DNA of 64,000 bases from Hymenobacter latericoloratus (GCF_014199535.1 NZ_JACHNV010000006.1:62001-126000); one strand, 5' to 3'. Counted from the stretch's first letter, positions 24,658 to 33,507 are shown. Program-made: numbers and translations. Notes: generated from the sequence alone by a model not told the origin.

Positions 24658-25746
24658 ATGGCAACCATCAACTTTGGCGGCGTAGAAGAGCACGTAGTTA
24701 CCCGCGACGAATTTCCCCTGGAGAAAGCCCGCGCTATCCTGAAAGAGGATACTATTGCCGTGCTTGGCTACGGCGTGCAGGGGCCCGGCCAGGCCCTGAA
24801 CCTGCGCGACAACGGCTTCCGCGTCATCATTGGGCAGCGCCGCGACTCCGCTTCCTGGCAGAAAGCCGAGGCCGATGGCTGGGTGGAAGGCGAAACCCTG
24901 TTTAGCATTGAAGAAGCCGCCGCGCGGGGTACCATCCTGGCCAACCTGCTCTCCGACGCCGGCCAGATTGCCGTGTGGCCCACCCTGAAAAAGCACCTGA
25001 CAGCGGGCAAAACCCTGTACTTCTCCCACGGCTTCGGCATCACCTTCAACGACCAGACCGGCATCATTCCGCCCCCGGATGTGGACGTAATTCTGGTGGC
25101 CCCGAAGGGTAGCGGCACCAGCCTGCGCCGCCTGTTTGTGGCGGGCGGCGGCCTGAACTCGTCGTTTGCCGTGTACCAGGACGCCACGGGCCAAGCCTAT
25201 GAGAAGGCCATTGCGCTGGGTATCGGGGTGGGCTCGGGCTACCTGTTCGAGACGGACTTCAAGCGCGAAGTGTACTCCGACCTTACCGGTGAGCGGGGCG
25301 TGCTGATGGGTGCTTTAGCAGGTATCATTGAGGCCCAGTACCAGGTGCTGCGCCAGCGCGGCCACTCCCCCTCCGAGGCCTTCAACGAAACCGTGGAAGA
25401 ACTTACCCAGAGCCTCGTGCCGCTGGTAGGCGAAAACGGCATGGACTGGATGTTCAGCAACTGCTCCGTAACCGCCCAGCGCGGCGCCCTCGACTGGAAA
25501 GGCCGCTTCCGCGACGCTACCCTCCCCGTCCTCAACGAACTCTACGACAGCGTGGCCTCGGGCCAGGAAGCCGCCCGCACCATTCAGCGCGGCTCCACGC
25601 CCGGCTACCGCCGGGAGCTGGAAGCCGAGCTGCAGGAAGTGCGCGACTCGGAGCTGTGGCAGACCGGCGCTACCGTGCGCGAACTGCGCTCTAAAGCCAC
25701 TAAAAAGGTAGAGGAAGGCTACGCGCTTTTCGCTGAAGGCAACTAG
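24658..25746 (+). CDS. ilvC: Ketol-acid reductoisomerase
   Basis: A 362-residue NADPH enzyme that isomerises and reduces acetolactate. The Rossmann motif is VLGYGVQGPGQALNLRDNG, with the cofactor loop GQRRDSASW (Arg and Ser that accept NADP phosphate). The knotted C-terminal domain holds the Mg-binding acids in SDLTGERGVLMGAL and the NETVEELTQ segment. The ATG at 24658 (MATINFGG) is preferred; in-frame ATGs at 24562 and 24610 would add an unconserved, Ser-rich leader. It ends the ilv block, followed by a hairpin. Confidence 0.94.
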   Translation: MATINFGGVEEHVVTRDEFPLEKARAILKEDTIAVLGYGVQGPGQALNLRDNGFRVIIGQRRDSASWQKAEADGWVEGETLFSIEEAAARGTILANLLSDAGQIAVWPTLKKHLTAGKTLYFSHGFGITFNDQTGIIPPPDVDVILVAPKGSGTSLRRLFVAGGGLNSSFAVYQDATGQAYEKAIALGIGVGSGYLFETDFKREVYSDLTGERGVLMGALAGIIEAQYQVLRQRGHSPSEAFNETVEELTQSLVPLVGENGMDWMFSNCSVTAQRGALDWKGRFRDATLPVLNELYDSVASGQEAARTIQRGSTPGYRRELEAELQEVRDSELWQTGATVRELRSKATKKVEEGYALFAEGN

Positions 25747-25842
25747 CTGCGGACGCCTGAGCCAAGAAAGGCTACCCCGCTGATGACCGCACCCGATAGG
25801 CCGTTAAAGACCTAGGCATGAGCTTGGGCTTCGTGTTTCTGA

Positions 25843-25893
25843 TTAAGAAGGGGGTAGGAAAAACCGATGGCTGTCCTACCCCCTCTTTCTTAA
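25843..25893. terminator. Bidirectional terminator between ilvC and the RNA-repair cassette
   Basis: Arms ttaagaagggggtagga and tcctaccccctctttcttaa pair with a small bulge around a 14-nt loop. The right arm overlaps the stop codon of the minus-strand nucleotidyltransferase. Confidence 0.78.
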
Positions 25894-26987
25894 GAAAACG
25901 TCGGCCTCTGGGCCGGTTGTTCATAGAACCGGCGCCGCAGCTCAATCAGTAAGTTTTCCGTTCGTGCGCGGTCCGGAGCTTCTGGCAGGGTAGCAACGGC
26001 AAACGCGGCGTCCACCTGCTGCACTAGTTTCTCGGCGTCGGCTACCAGTTCCGTGTACTCGAACTCGCCCTTGCGGATGCGCAGCAGGTAGTCCCGGTCG
26101 GGACGGCGGACGTGCAGTTGGCCGGTGGTGGCAATTTCCAGGGCCGTGCGCAACAGGCGAAATACGTGCAGCATGTTCTTGGCATCGTAGTTTTTGCCGT
26201 GCTGCACCGTGTTTTCGTAGCGCTCGGCGTTGCGCCGCGCCACCCAATCCCAATATTCCTTGTACACGCGGTAATAGGTAGAGTAGCCGTTGCGGTTAAA
26301 GGACAGGTAGGCCACCGGCACCTCTCCTTTCGGCACGGCCGAAAGAAGCACATCGTTGGAAGTTTCCGCATCGCGCAGCAAGCCCCGGTAGCCTTTGGGC
26401 GCGGCGGGGTCAGCATCCACGAATAGGGCGTAAAGGTCGGTTAGGTGCGAAACCTTGGCTAGGCCACACTGCGCGGCTTGCAACCCTTGGCGCGCCAGCC
26501 ACTGCTCCACGGGCTGGGCACCGGCGCCCACGGTTACGTAGCAGAAATCCAGCACCGATTTGCGGGCCGGCGGCTCGGGGTTATTGATCTTCTTATTGAG
26601 CCCCTGGGCCTTGCGAATCTGGGCTACGGCGTATTCAGCAAAGGTTTGGCGGCAAAGCTTGGACAGAAAATCCTCCGCCCGAAACGCTGCGAACAGGGGG
26701 TGTTGGTAGCGGATGCAGTCCGGCGGAGTACCCAGGATTTCCAGGGCCGTGGGGTTGTTTTTCAGCAACAGCTCCACGAAACGGCGCAGCTCATAAAACA
26801 CCTCGTCGTTGGTGGCATTGGCTACCTGAGGCACGTAGTCGAGACCGTAAAAGTCCCGTTCTGGCAAGATGAATACGCCCTTCAAATCCGTATCGGAATG
26901 AGGCAAGTCGGTACCATAGGCCCGGCTGCCGCTGACGGCTTCCAGCAGAATCAGGTTGTGGCGACGCAGGTAGGCAATGTCAATCAC
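25890..26987 (-). CDS. Pol-beta superfamily nucleotidyltransferase (COG3541/YcgL type), second copy in the RNA-repair cassette
   Basis: A 365-residue protein of the minimal nucleotidyltransferase fold. The catalytic signature is GSRAYGTDLPHSDTDLKGVF (GS, then DxD; Asp about 32 and 34), placed at the N terminus. A helical C-terminal part contains FNRNGYSTYYRVYKEYWDW and KNMLHVFRLL. The family name follows B. subtilis YcgL and is my recollection. It lies 35 bp downstream of a related nucleotidyltransferase in a run with pnkp and hen1, so a part in repairing RNA 3' ends is plausible; no substrate is proven. Confidence 0.85.
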   Translation of the reverse strand: MIDIAYLRRHNLILLEAVSGSRAYGTDLPHSDTDLKGVFILPERDFYGLDYVPQVANATNDEVFYELRRFVELLLKNNPTALEILGTPPDCIRYQHPLFAAFRAEDFLSKLCRQTFAEYAVAQIRKAQGLNKKINNPEPPARKSVLDFCYVTVGAGAQPVEQWLARQGLQAAQCGLAKVSHLTDLYALFVDADPAAPKGYRGLLRDAETSNDVLLSAVPKGEVPVAYLSFNRNGYSTYYRVYKEYWDWVARRNAERYENTVQHGKNYDAKNMLHVFRLLRTALEIATTGQLHVRRPDRDYLLRIRKGEFEYTELVADAEKLVQQVDAAFAVATLPEAPDRARTENLLIELRRRFYEQPAQRPTFS

Positions 26988-27022
26988 GGAATTAACGAGG
27001 TAGTAGATGAGAAGCGCTTGGC

Positions 27023-27805
27023 TCAGGCCGGAAAAGCAGCGGCTAACCAGTGCTGAAACAGCTGGTTCAGATCGGCAACAGGATCAGTGCCGATTGGCAC
27101 GGGCAGCGTGTCGCGGGCCTGCTGGCAGGCCGCGTACTCTTCCTGCAGGAAACTCAGCATGGCGGGGGAAAGAAGCACGGTGGCCTTTTCGGCAGCATGA
27201 GCTTTTTCTATCAGCAAGTGGGCTACCTCTTCGTGCAAGGAAGGGGGTAGCACCGCGAGCAGCTCTGCTAGTTGCATGGGCGGCACGGTCTGCCGCTGCC
27301 GAATCCAGCGGGCGGCCAGCCCCGCGCGCAGAGCATAGAATAAGCGCTTGAGTCGAACTTCCGGCGCGGTGAAATCAGTTTCTAGCCCTCGCCTTACCAG
27401 TCCCAGGTAGTGGTGCAAGCCTGCCCGCAGGTTAAAGGCGCGAGGCAGCTTCGGTTGGAGTTGAGCCCGAAAATCCAGCGCCTCCCGGTAAACTATCGGC
27501 GACTGTACCCACTCAAACAGCGCTGAATTGGAATTTCGCAGTAGTTTCAGCGCCTTGCGCAGCTCCCAGCCGCCCAGGTCCAGCAGCGCATCCACCGGGA
27601 AGTTGAGGGTATCGGAGGCTTCTTCCAGAGTCAGGTACCAGCTGGTGGGGTGGCAGTAAATAAAGCGCACGTCGTAGTCCGAGTCGGGAGAAGGGAAGCC
27701 CCAGGCCCGGCTGCCCGACTCGCAGGCGTAGAGCACCCGAACGCCGTGGGTGGCTTCTACTTCCTGCAGGGCGTGCTGAATGCGGGTGTGCATGGCGTCG
27801 TTCAT
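27023..27805 (-). CDS. Pol-beta superfamily nucleotidyltransferase (COG3541/YcgL type), first copy in the RNA-repair cassette
   Basis: A 260-residue protein with the signature ACESGSRAWGFPSPDSDYD (GS, then DxD at the start of the fold) and FIYCHPTSWYLTLEE, the conserved block after the first strand pair in this group. The rest is helical (ARWIRQRQTVPPMQLAELL). Its start codon overlaps the pnkp stop by one base (TGATG at 27803-27807), a tight coupling that ties it to the repair system. It may add or remove nucleotides on RNA ends, but this is inferred from context. It shares only the motif region with its downstream neighbour. Confidence 0.86.
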   Translation of the reverse strand: MNDAMHTRIQHALQEVEATHGVRVLYACESGSRAWGFPSPDSDYDVRFIYCHPTSWYLTLEEASDTLNFPVDALLDLGGWELRKALKLLRNSNSALFEWVQSPIVYREALDFRAQLQPKLPRAFNLRAGLHHYLGLVRRGLETDFTAPEVRLKRLFYALRAGLAARWIRQRQTVPPMQLAELLAVLPPSLHEEVAHLLIEKAHAAEKATVLLSPAMLSFLQEEYAACQQARDTLPVPIGTDPVADLNQLFQHWLAAAFPA

Positions 27806-30426
27806 CAGAGGCGGGGGTCAATGGCTTCACTTTCCAGAGCCAGCACGCCGAACACGCACTGGTGCACCTCGCGCAAGGGGGCTCCCGCCACGAAGCGCTC
27901 CAGGCCTTCCACGCCCAGGGCAAATTCCCGCAGGGCCAGGTTGCGCTTGGTTTTCACGGCCCGCTCGCGCAGGCGCTCCAGGTTGCCCGGCAGCAGGTAG
28001 TCGGGGCCGTAGATGATGCGCAGGTATTCGCGGCCCCTACACTTCAGGGCGGGCTGCACCAGGTGTTTGCGCCCGGCCGGGATGAAATCGTAGGGCTTAA
28101 CCACCATGCCTTCGCCTCCGGCGGCGGTCAGGTCGGTCCACCACTGGGTGGCGGCTTCCACATCGGTGATATCCGCCAGGTTTACCACCCGGTAAGGGGT
28201 AGCGCGCAGTAGGCCTTCATCGGCGAGGCAGAGGGCCCGCAGGGTTTCCATGTGCCAGGCGTGGTCCTTATCGAAATAGGTGCGGCCTTCGGTGGCCAGC
28301 AGGTGGAAGGGCGCCAGGCGCAGATCGGCCACGCTTTCTACCGGCCAGCAGTAGCGGCGGTAGGCCTCGGCATAGTGCTCGGCGGCCGCTTGCCGAGCTG
28401 TGGTGCGGGCCAGTAGCGCCTCAATACCATCCAGATTGCGCGTGGCAGCCTGGGCTAGTACGCCAGCTGCAACCGGCAGAGCAGCCGTGGCGGCCGCAGC
28501 TACGGCGGCGTATTGGTTTTTTATCAGTTCCTGCGCTTTTGCCGACCACGGCAGCAGCTCAGCATCTAGGCACAGCCAATCGGTGCTGAACTTCTCCCAG
28601 AAGCCCGCGGTAGTCAGCGCCTCCTGCAGGCGGGCCAGGAAGGCTGTTTCCAGAACGGTGTCGTTGAAGAAGTTGCGGCCGGTGCGGGTGTAGCATTTGC
28701 CGGGCCCCTCGCCTACTACCCCAAAACGGCGGCGGGCGGCGTCTTCATCTTTGGCCAGCACCACTACCACGCGGCTGCCCATGTGCTTTTCCTCACACAC
28801 TACCCGCTGCACATCCTGGCGGCGGAAATAGTCGAAGGCTTCGGCGGGGTGCTCCAGCAGGTCGGGCAGGGCGCTGGTTTCGGAGGGCGACATGGTGGGC
28901 GGCAGGTAGAGGAGCCACTTAGGGTTCAGGGCGAAGCGGCTCATGACTTCCAGGGCCGCCACGCCGTTTTCTTCCCGGATGGTAACGGACGGCAGCAGGC
29001 GGGTGCGGATAATCTGCTTGCCGGTAACGTCGCGGATATCGAGCAGGTCGTCGTGCTGCTGCTGGGCGGTGAGTTGAGTTGACAGTTGCGAGTTGCCGGT
29101 TGCCAGTTCGTTCTTTTGGCTACTTATGCCATTACCGGCAACTGGCACCTGGGAACTGACAACTGATAGGGGCCGTACCGGCTCGCAGTACACCTGCGCG
29201 GCCGGCACCGTTACCAGCTCCCGCTCGGGGTAGCGCAAGGCCGTCAGCCTACCCCCGAATACGCAGCCGGTGTCGATATCAATGGTGTTGTTGAGCCACT
29301 CGGGTTCCGGCACGGGCGTGTGGCCGTACACCACCATAGCGCGGCCGCGGTACTCGGAGGCCCAGTTGTAGCGCACGGGCAAGCCAAACTCGTCGATTTC
29401 GCCCGTTGTTTCCCCGAACAACGCAAAGGCGCGCACGGCCCCGGAGCCCCTACCCTGCATATCTTCCCGAAGCCCGGCGTGGGCCACCACCAGTTTGCCG
29501 CCATCGAGTACGTAGTGGCTGACCAATCCATCAAGAAACTGGCGCACCTGGTTTTTAAACGTATCCGACTCGCCGGCCAGCTGCTGGAGGGTTTCGGCAA
29601 AACCGTGCTTATCATTTACCTGCTTGCCGCCCAGGTGGCGCAGCAGCTTGATATCGTGGTTGCCGGGTACGCACAGCGCCGTGCCGTCCTGCACCATACG
29701 CATAACCAGCCGCAACACTTGCGGTGAAGCCGGGCCGCGGTCCACTAAGTCGCCCAGGAACAGGGCGCGGCGGCCCGCGGGCGCCTGCACGCGCACACCC
29801 AGGTCGCGCACATCTGCCATGGGTTCGGCTTCCACGGAGTAACCTAGCTTGGTGAGCAACTGCACCAGCTCGTCGTAGCAGCCGTGCACGTCGCCGATGA
29901 TGTCGAAGGGCCCGGTATCATGCTTGCGGTTGTTGTAGAGCGGGTCGCGCACTACGGACTGCACAGCATCGATTTCCTCGGTACCGCGCAGGTGGTAGAT
30001 GTGGCGGAAGCCTTCCGCCTTCAGAGTTTTCAGGCTCCGCCGCAACTGCTGGCGCTGCTGCGGAATTACGTGGCGACCGATGTGCATGCGCTCCGCCCGG
30101 ACGCGGTTGCGGTCCTCGGCCACACGGTCGGGCACGTCTAGAATTATAGCCGTGGGTAGCACATGATAGTCGCGGGCCAGCTGCACGAGCGTTTTGCGGG
30201 CCTCGGGCTGTACATTGGTGGCATCTACCACCGTGAGTAGGCCGCGCTTCAGGCGCAGCCCCACCAGGTAGTGCAGCAGAGCAAAGGCATCGGGCGTGGC
30301 CGACTGGTCGTTTTCATCATCGGCCACCAACTCCCGGCATTGGTCCGAGGAGACGATTTCGGAAGATCGAAATAAGCGGCGGGCAAACGTGCTTTTTCCC
30401 GCCCCGGAGGTGCCAATCAGCAACAC
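27805..30426 (-). CDS. pnkp: Polynucleotide kinase-phosphatase-ligase Pnkp, with a disrupted N terminus
   Basis: A three-module RNA end-healing and sealing enzyme of about 873 residues. Numbered from the GTG at 30426: kinase P-loop GTSGAGKST (5-13); calcineurin-like phosphatase with DIIGDVHGCYDE (Asp175, Asp179, His181), FLGDLVDRG and GNHD (Asn256, His257); and a ligase-type adenylyltransferase with the nucleotidyl Lys547 in EEKHMGSR. Family members begin with about ten more residues (IPELSLVxLIG). Here that stretch is present from an ATG at 30465, but a TAA at 30436-30438 replaces the conserved Glu codon, so translation must restart at GTG 30426 or nearby, or the gene is inactive. A repeat-derived insert lies at residues 421-452. 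It works with Hen1. Confidence 0.93.
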   Translation of the reverse strand: MLLIGTSGAGKSTFARRLFRSSEIVSSDQCRELVADDENDQSATPDAFALLHYLVGLRLKRGLLTVVDATNVQPEARKTLVQLARDYHVLPTAIILDVPDRVAEDRNRVRAERMHIGRHVIPQQRQQLRRSLKTLKAEGFRHIYHLRGTEEIDAVQSVVRDPLYNNRKHDTGPFDIIGDVHGCYDELVQLLTKLGYSVEAEPMADVRDLGVRVQAPAGRRALFLGDLVDRGPASPQVLRLVMRMVQDGTALCVPGNHDIKLLRHLGGKQVNDKHGFAETLQQLAGESDTFKNQVRQFLDGLVSHYVLDGGKLVVAHAGLREDMQGRGSGAVRAFALFGETTGEIDEFGLPVRYNWASEYRGRAMVVYGHTPVPEPEWLNNTIDIDTGCVFGGRLTALRYPERELVTVPAAQVYCEPVRPLSVVSSQVPVAGNGISSQKNELATGNSQLSTQLTAQQQHDDLLDIRDVTGKQIIRTRLLPSVTIREENGVAALEVMSRFALNPKWLLYLPPTMSPSETSALPDLLEHPAEAFDYFRRQDVQRVVCEEKHMGSRVVVVLAKDEDAARRRFGVVGEGPGKCYTRTGRNFFNDTVLETAFLARLQEALTTAGFWEKFSTDWLCLDAELLPWSAKAQELIKNQYAAVAAAATAALPVAAGVLAQAATRNLDGIEALLARTTARQAAAEHYAEAYRRYCWPVESVADLRLAPFHLLATEGRTYFDKDHAWHMETLRALCLADEGLLRATPYRVVNLADITDVEAATQWWTDLTAAGGEGMVVKPYDFIPAGRKHLVQPALKCRGREYLRIIYGPDYLLPGNLERLRERAVKTKRNLALREFALGVEGLERFVAGAPLREVHQCVFGVLALESEAIDPRL
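29072..29167. repeat. Heptad-repeat palindrome inside the pnkp coding sequence
   Basis: Five 7-bp units close to agttgcc run from 29072 to about 29108, and inverted units (caactgg, gaactga, caactga) run from about 29136 to 29167. The two halves are imperfect inverted copies. The element is read in frame as a Ser/Gln/Thr-rich linker between the phosphatase and ligase modules. Confidence 0.75.
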
Positions 30427-30527
30427 CAGGGACAGTTAGGGCAGCTTAAGAGAAGTCAAGGACATGAAACTAACAATAGGAGCCGCAGGAACAGAGCTAC
30501 CTCCGCGGCTCGCATAAAAAACCTGAA

Positions 30528-31970
30528 TTACCGCTCGAATACCGCAAGCTGGGAGGGTGCACCAACTTCGGCTACCTCCGGGCCTAGCGCTTCAACCCGC
30601 ACCCGGTAGCCGTTGCGCTCGGCCACACCAGCGGCCCACTCCCGGAACTGCGCCTGCGTCCACTCAAAGCGGTGGTCGGTGTGCCGGAATTGGCCGGCGG
30701 ACAGGGTTTCGTAGCGCTGGTTGTAGTCGGCGTTGGGGGTAGTAACCAGCACCGCGCCGGGCTGGGCCCGGGCAAACACTACCTGCTCGAAGGCGGCCAA
30801 CCGGCTTTCATCCAGGTGCTCAATCACCTCCACTACGGCGGCGGCATCGTAGCCATTCAGGCGCGGGTCGTGGTAGAGCAAGGAACCTTGAGTGAGCGTC
30901 AGTCGCTCGCGCTGGCGTGGGGGCATCTCGGCTACGTGCAGCCGGTCCTGGGCCCGCTGCAGCTCCCGGTGCGAAACGTCCATTCCCAACACATGCTCTA
31001 CGTGCGGAATAGCCAGCAGCCGGCGCACCAGCTTGCCTTCGCCGCAGCCCAAATCCAGGACGCGCTTGGCCCCCAGCCGCCGGATTTCCTCCGCCACCCG
31101 GTCCAAACGGATATCGTGCAGGCTTTGCTTTTCTCGGGCCGCTGGCTGGCCTAGGTTGTGCGTCGCCTCAGCACCCGAGGGGTTTGCGGTTTCCAGCGAG
31201 TCGAAATCAGAGGATTCTTCGCTCAAGGGCTCGTCGCCTTCCAGCAGCCGCTCCAGGGTAGGGTTCACATACTGAGCCAGGTTGCGCAGGTAGCGGCGGG
31301 TGATGAACTCCCGGTCGGGGTGCTGGGGCAGCCAGGCGGCGCCCCGGTGCAGCAGCTTCTCGGCCTCGCTGGCGTTTACCCAGTAGTGCTTGTCGTTGTC
31401 GAGCACCGGAATCAGTACGTACAGGTGGGACAGCAGATCCTGCAGGCGCAGGGCAGCGTGGCGCAAACGCAGCGTGAAGTAGCGGCTGTCGCCCCATTCC
31501 GGCACTGTGGGGTCCAGGGCGTGCGCTTCGGTGGTTACTTCGTAGCCCAAGGGGCTGAACAGGCGCTGCAGCTGCTCGGCGTTGGCAGCGGGCATCACGG
31601 CTACGGTGGCTTCCAGAGGTAGCAGCGTATCGGGCAACTCAGGGCGGTCCTTGCAGGTGCCGTTCATGGCGGTGTTAAACGCCTTGGACAGGGCCGTGCT
31701 CAGAAATGACGACGCCACGTAGGGCCGGTCGTTCACGTACTGCTCCAGCGCGAAACCCTCGCCGGCCGGACCACGGTGGCTGCGCACGAGAGCCACGGGG
31801 TCGATGTCGAGTAGCAGGGCCACCGTGCAGCGCTCGGGGGTAGCCTCCGGATAAAAGAGATGCGCCTGTCCCGCCGCAATGTCCAGGGACTGCAGCCGGG
31901 CCGGGTTCTTATGCAGCAGATAGCCTAAATCAGTGGCGGGTTGATGAGTGGTGGTAATGGTTAATAGCAT
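30528..31970 (-). CDS. hen1: RNA 3'-terminal ribose 2'-O-methyltransferase Hen1
   Basis: A 480-residue protein that methylates the 2'-OH at the 3' end of cleaved RNA before Pnkp seals it, so the repaired site resists a second cut. The N-terminal half (about 1-240; MLLTITTTHQPATDLGYLL, DRPYVASSFLSTALSKAF) is the bacterial Hen1 domain that activates the Pnkp ligase. The C-terminal methyltransferase has VLDLGCGEGKLVRRLL (Asp306) and the Mn-binding motif EVIEHL (Glu381, Glu384, His385), with another His in FRHTDHRFEW. A charged linker (about 255-285) separates the halves. First gene of the cassette; pnkp begins about 60 bp downstream. Confidence 0.95.
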   Translation of the reverse strand: MLLTITTTHQPATDLGYLLHKNPARLQSLDIAAGQAHLFYPEATPERCTVALLLDIDPVALVRSHRGPAGEGFALEQYVNDRPYVASSFLSTALSKAFNTAMNGTCKDRPELPDTLLPLEATVAVMPAANAEQLQRLFSPLGYEVTTEAHALDPTVPEWGDSRYFTLRLRHAALRLQDLLSHLYVLIPVLDNDKHYWVNASEAEKLLHRGAAWLPQHPDREFITRRYLRNLAQYVNPTLERLLEGDEPLSEESSDFDSLETANPSGAEATHNLGQPAAREKQSLHDIRLDRVAEEIRRLGAKRVLDLGCGEGKLVRRLLAIPHVEHVLGMDVSHRELQRAQDRLHVAEMPPRQRERLTLTQGSLLYHDPRLNGYDAAAVVEVIEHLDESRLAAFEQVVFARAQPGAVLVTTPNADYNQRYETLSAGQFRHTDHRFEWTQAQFREWAAGVAERNGYRVRVEALGPEVAEVGAPSQLAVFER

Positions 31971-32326
31971 CGGGTAGCGCTAGAAGTAGGCCTACTGGTG
32001 GGCCTGCGGCCGAAGATAGGGCTTCGGGTGCGGCTCTCCTGCCGGGGGCTGAAGTCCTTTTTGCTTTCAGGCCCTGCTTGTGGGTGTACAGCTGGCCCAG
32101 CACCGAACCACCACGCCAGGCCCTACCCCTACTTATCGGCGAGAAGCCCCGTTCTTTCTTGCTTTTGCCATTGTATCCACACCAAACGCTAATTGCTTAT
32201 AATCAAGTACTTAGAAAATAAAATCATCGTTTTAGAAATAGTAACCGCGTCAGCCGCTGGTTTTTGCTGAAGCGCCCAGGCCATGTACTTGCGGGCAGCA
32301 TTTTTCGCTGACTGAACCCCAGAGAC
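31971..32326. promoter_or_regulatory. Divergent intergenic region between hen1 and leuA
   Basis: 356 bp without a convincing gene. An AT-rich patch at 32190-32240 (aattgcttataatcaagta) is the likely promoter zone for leuA. A ten-codon ORF (MYLRAAFFAD) at about 32283 has a single Leu and is not a convincing leader peptide. Confidence 0.45.
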
Positions 32327-33493
32327 ATGGCAACTCAGAAAATCCACATCTTCGACACGACCCTGCGCGACGGGGAACAGGTGCCGGGCTGCAAGCTGAA
32401 CCGCGACGAGAAACTCCTCATTGCCCGACAGCTAGAGCTACTGGGTGTAGATGTAATTGAGGCAGGTTTTCCGGTATCGAGCCCCGGCGACTTTACGGCA
32501 GTGGCGGCCATTGCGGCTCAAACGCGCTACGCGACGGTCTGCGGCCTTTCGAGGGCGGTGGAGAATGATATCATCACGGCCGCCGAGGCGTTGAAATCAG
32601 CCAAGTACCCGCGCATTCACACCGGTATTGGCACCTCCGATTCGCACATCCGATTCAAGCTCTGCACTACCCCCGAGAAAGTATTGGAGCGCGCGGTGGC
32701 GGCGGTAAAGCTGGCCAAGTCCTTCGTGGAAGACGTGGAGTTCTACGCCGAAGACGCGGGGCGCACGGATAACGAGTTCCTGGCCCGAGTCTGCGAGGCC
32801 GCTATTCGCGCCGGTGCCACCGTGCTGAATATTCCCGATACTACCGGCTACTGCTTGCCTAGTGAGTACGGCGCTAAGATCAAGTACTTGGTGGATAACG
32901 TGCGCGGCATTGAGCATGTGCGCCTTTCCACCCATTGCCACAATGATTTGGGCATGGCCACGGCCAACTCCATTGCGGGGGTACTCAATGGTGCTCAGCA
33001 GGTAGAATGCACCATCAATGGCGTAGGTGAGCGAGCCGGCAATACGGCCCTGGAAGAAGCCGTGATGGTGCTCCGCCAGCACCCCTACCTCAACTTCGAG
33101 ACGGGCATCAACACCAAGCTGCTAGCTGAAACCTCGGCCATGGTGTCGCACCTGATGAGCATGCCAGTGCAGCCCAACAAGGCCATTGTGGGCGCCAACG
33201 CGTTTTCGCACTCCAGCGGCATCCACCAGGATGGCGTTATCAAGCACCGCGAAACCTACGAAATCATTAACCCGCGCGAAGTGGGCATGCCCGATTCCAG
33301 CATTGTGCTGACGGCCCGCTCCGGCCGCGCGGCCCTGGCCTACCGCCTCCAGAAAATCGGCTACGACTTCGACCGCACCGCCCTCAACAAGGCCTACGCC
33401 TCCTTCCTCGTGCTGGCCGACCGCCAGAAGGAAGTGGTAGACGAAGACTTGCACGTGATGGTGGAGCAGGAGCAGCTGGTGGCGGTAGGATAG
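32327..33493 (+). CDS. leuA: 2-Isopropylmalate synthase without the C-terminal leucine-binding domain
   Basis: Condenses acetyl-CoA with 2-oxoisovalerate, the first step to Leu. The TIM-barrel shows FDTTLRDGEQVPGCKLN (catalytic Arg and metal Asp), STHCHNDLGMATANS (metal His pair) and NGVGERAGNTALEE. At 388 residues it covers the barrel plus the two linker subdomains (ANAFSHSSGIHQDG) but lacks the roughly 110-residue regulatory domain that binds Leu in the E. coli enzyme, so feedback control may be absent or different. Homocitrate or citramalate synthase are relatives; the leuCDB genes downstream favour LeuA. Confidence 0.92.
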   Translation: MATQKIHIFDTTLRDGEQVPGCKLNRDEKLLIARQLELLGVDVIEAGFPVSSPGDFTAVAAIAAQTRYATVCGLSRAVENDIITAAEALKSAKYPRIHTGIGTSDSHIRFKLCTTPEKVLERAVAAVKLAKSFVEDVEFYAEDAGRTDNEFLARVCEAAIRAGATVLNIPDTTGYCLPSEYGAKIKYLVDNVRGIEHVRLSTHCHNDLGMATANSIAGVLNGAQQVECTINGVGERAGNTALEEAVMVLRQHPYLNFETGINTKLLAETSAMVSHLMSMPVQPNKAIVGANAFSHSSGIHQDGVIKHRETYEIINPREVGMPDSSIVLTARSGRAALAYRLQKIGYDFDRTALNKAYASFLVLADRQKEVVDEDLHVMVEQEQLVAVG

Positions 33494-33507
33494 CAGAATG
33501 CAATGGA

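Noticed and set aside
18693..32206. Shared 11-mer cttataatcaa upstream of the 17124-18668 gene (minus strand) and of leuA
   Set aside because: The distances to the start codons differ greatly (about 25 versus 121 bp) and an AT-rich 11-mer can recur by chance.
32283..32316. Ten-codon frame MYLRAAFFAD upstream of leuA, considered as a leucine leader peptide
   Set aside because: Only one Leu codon, and no terminator-like hairpin between it and leuA.
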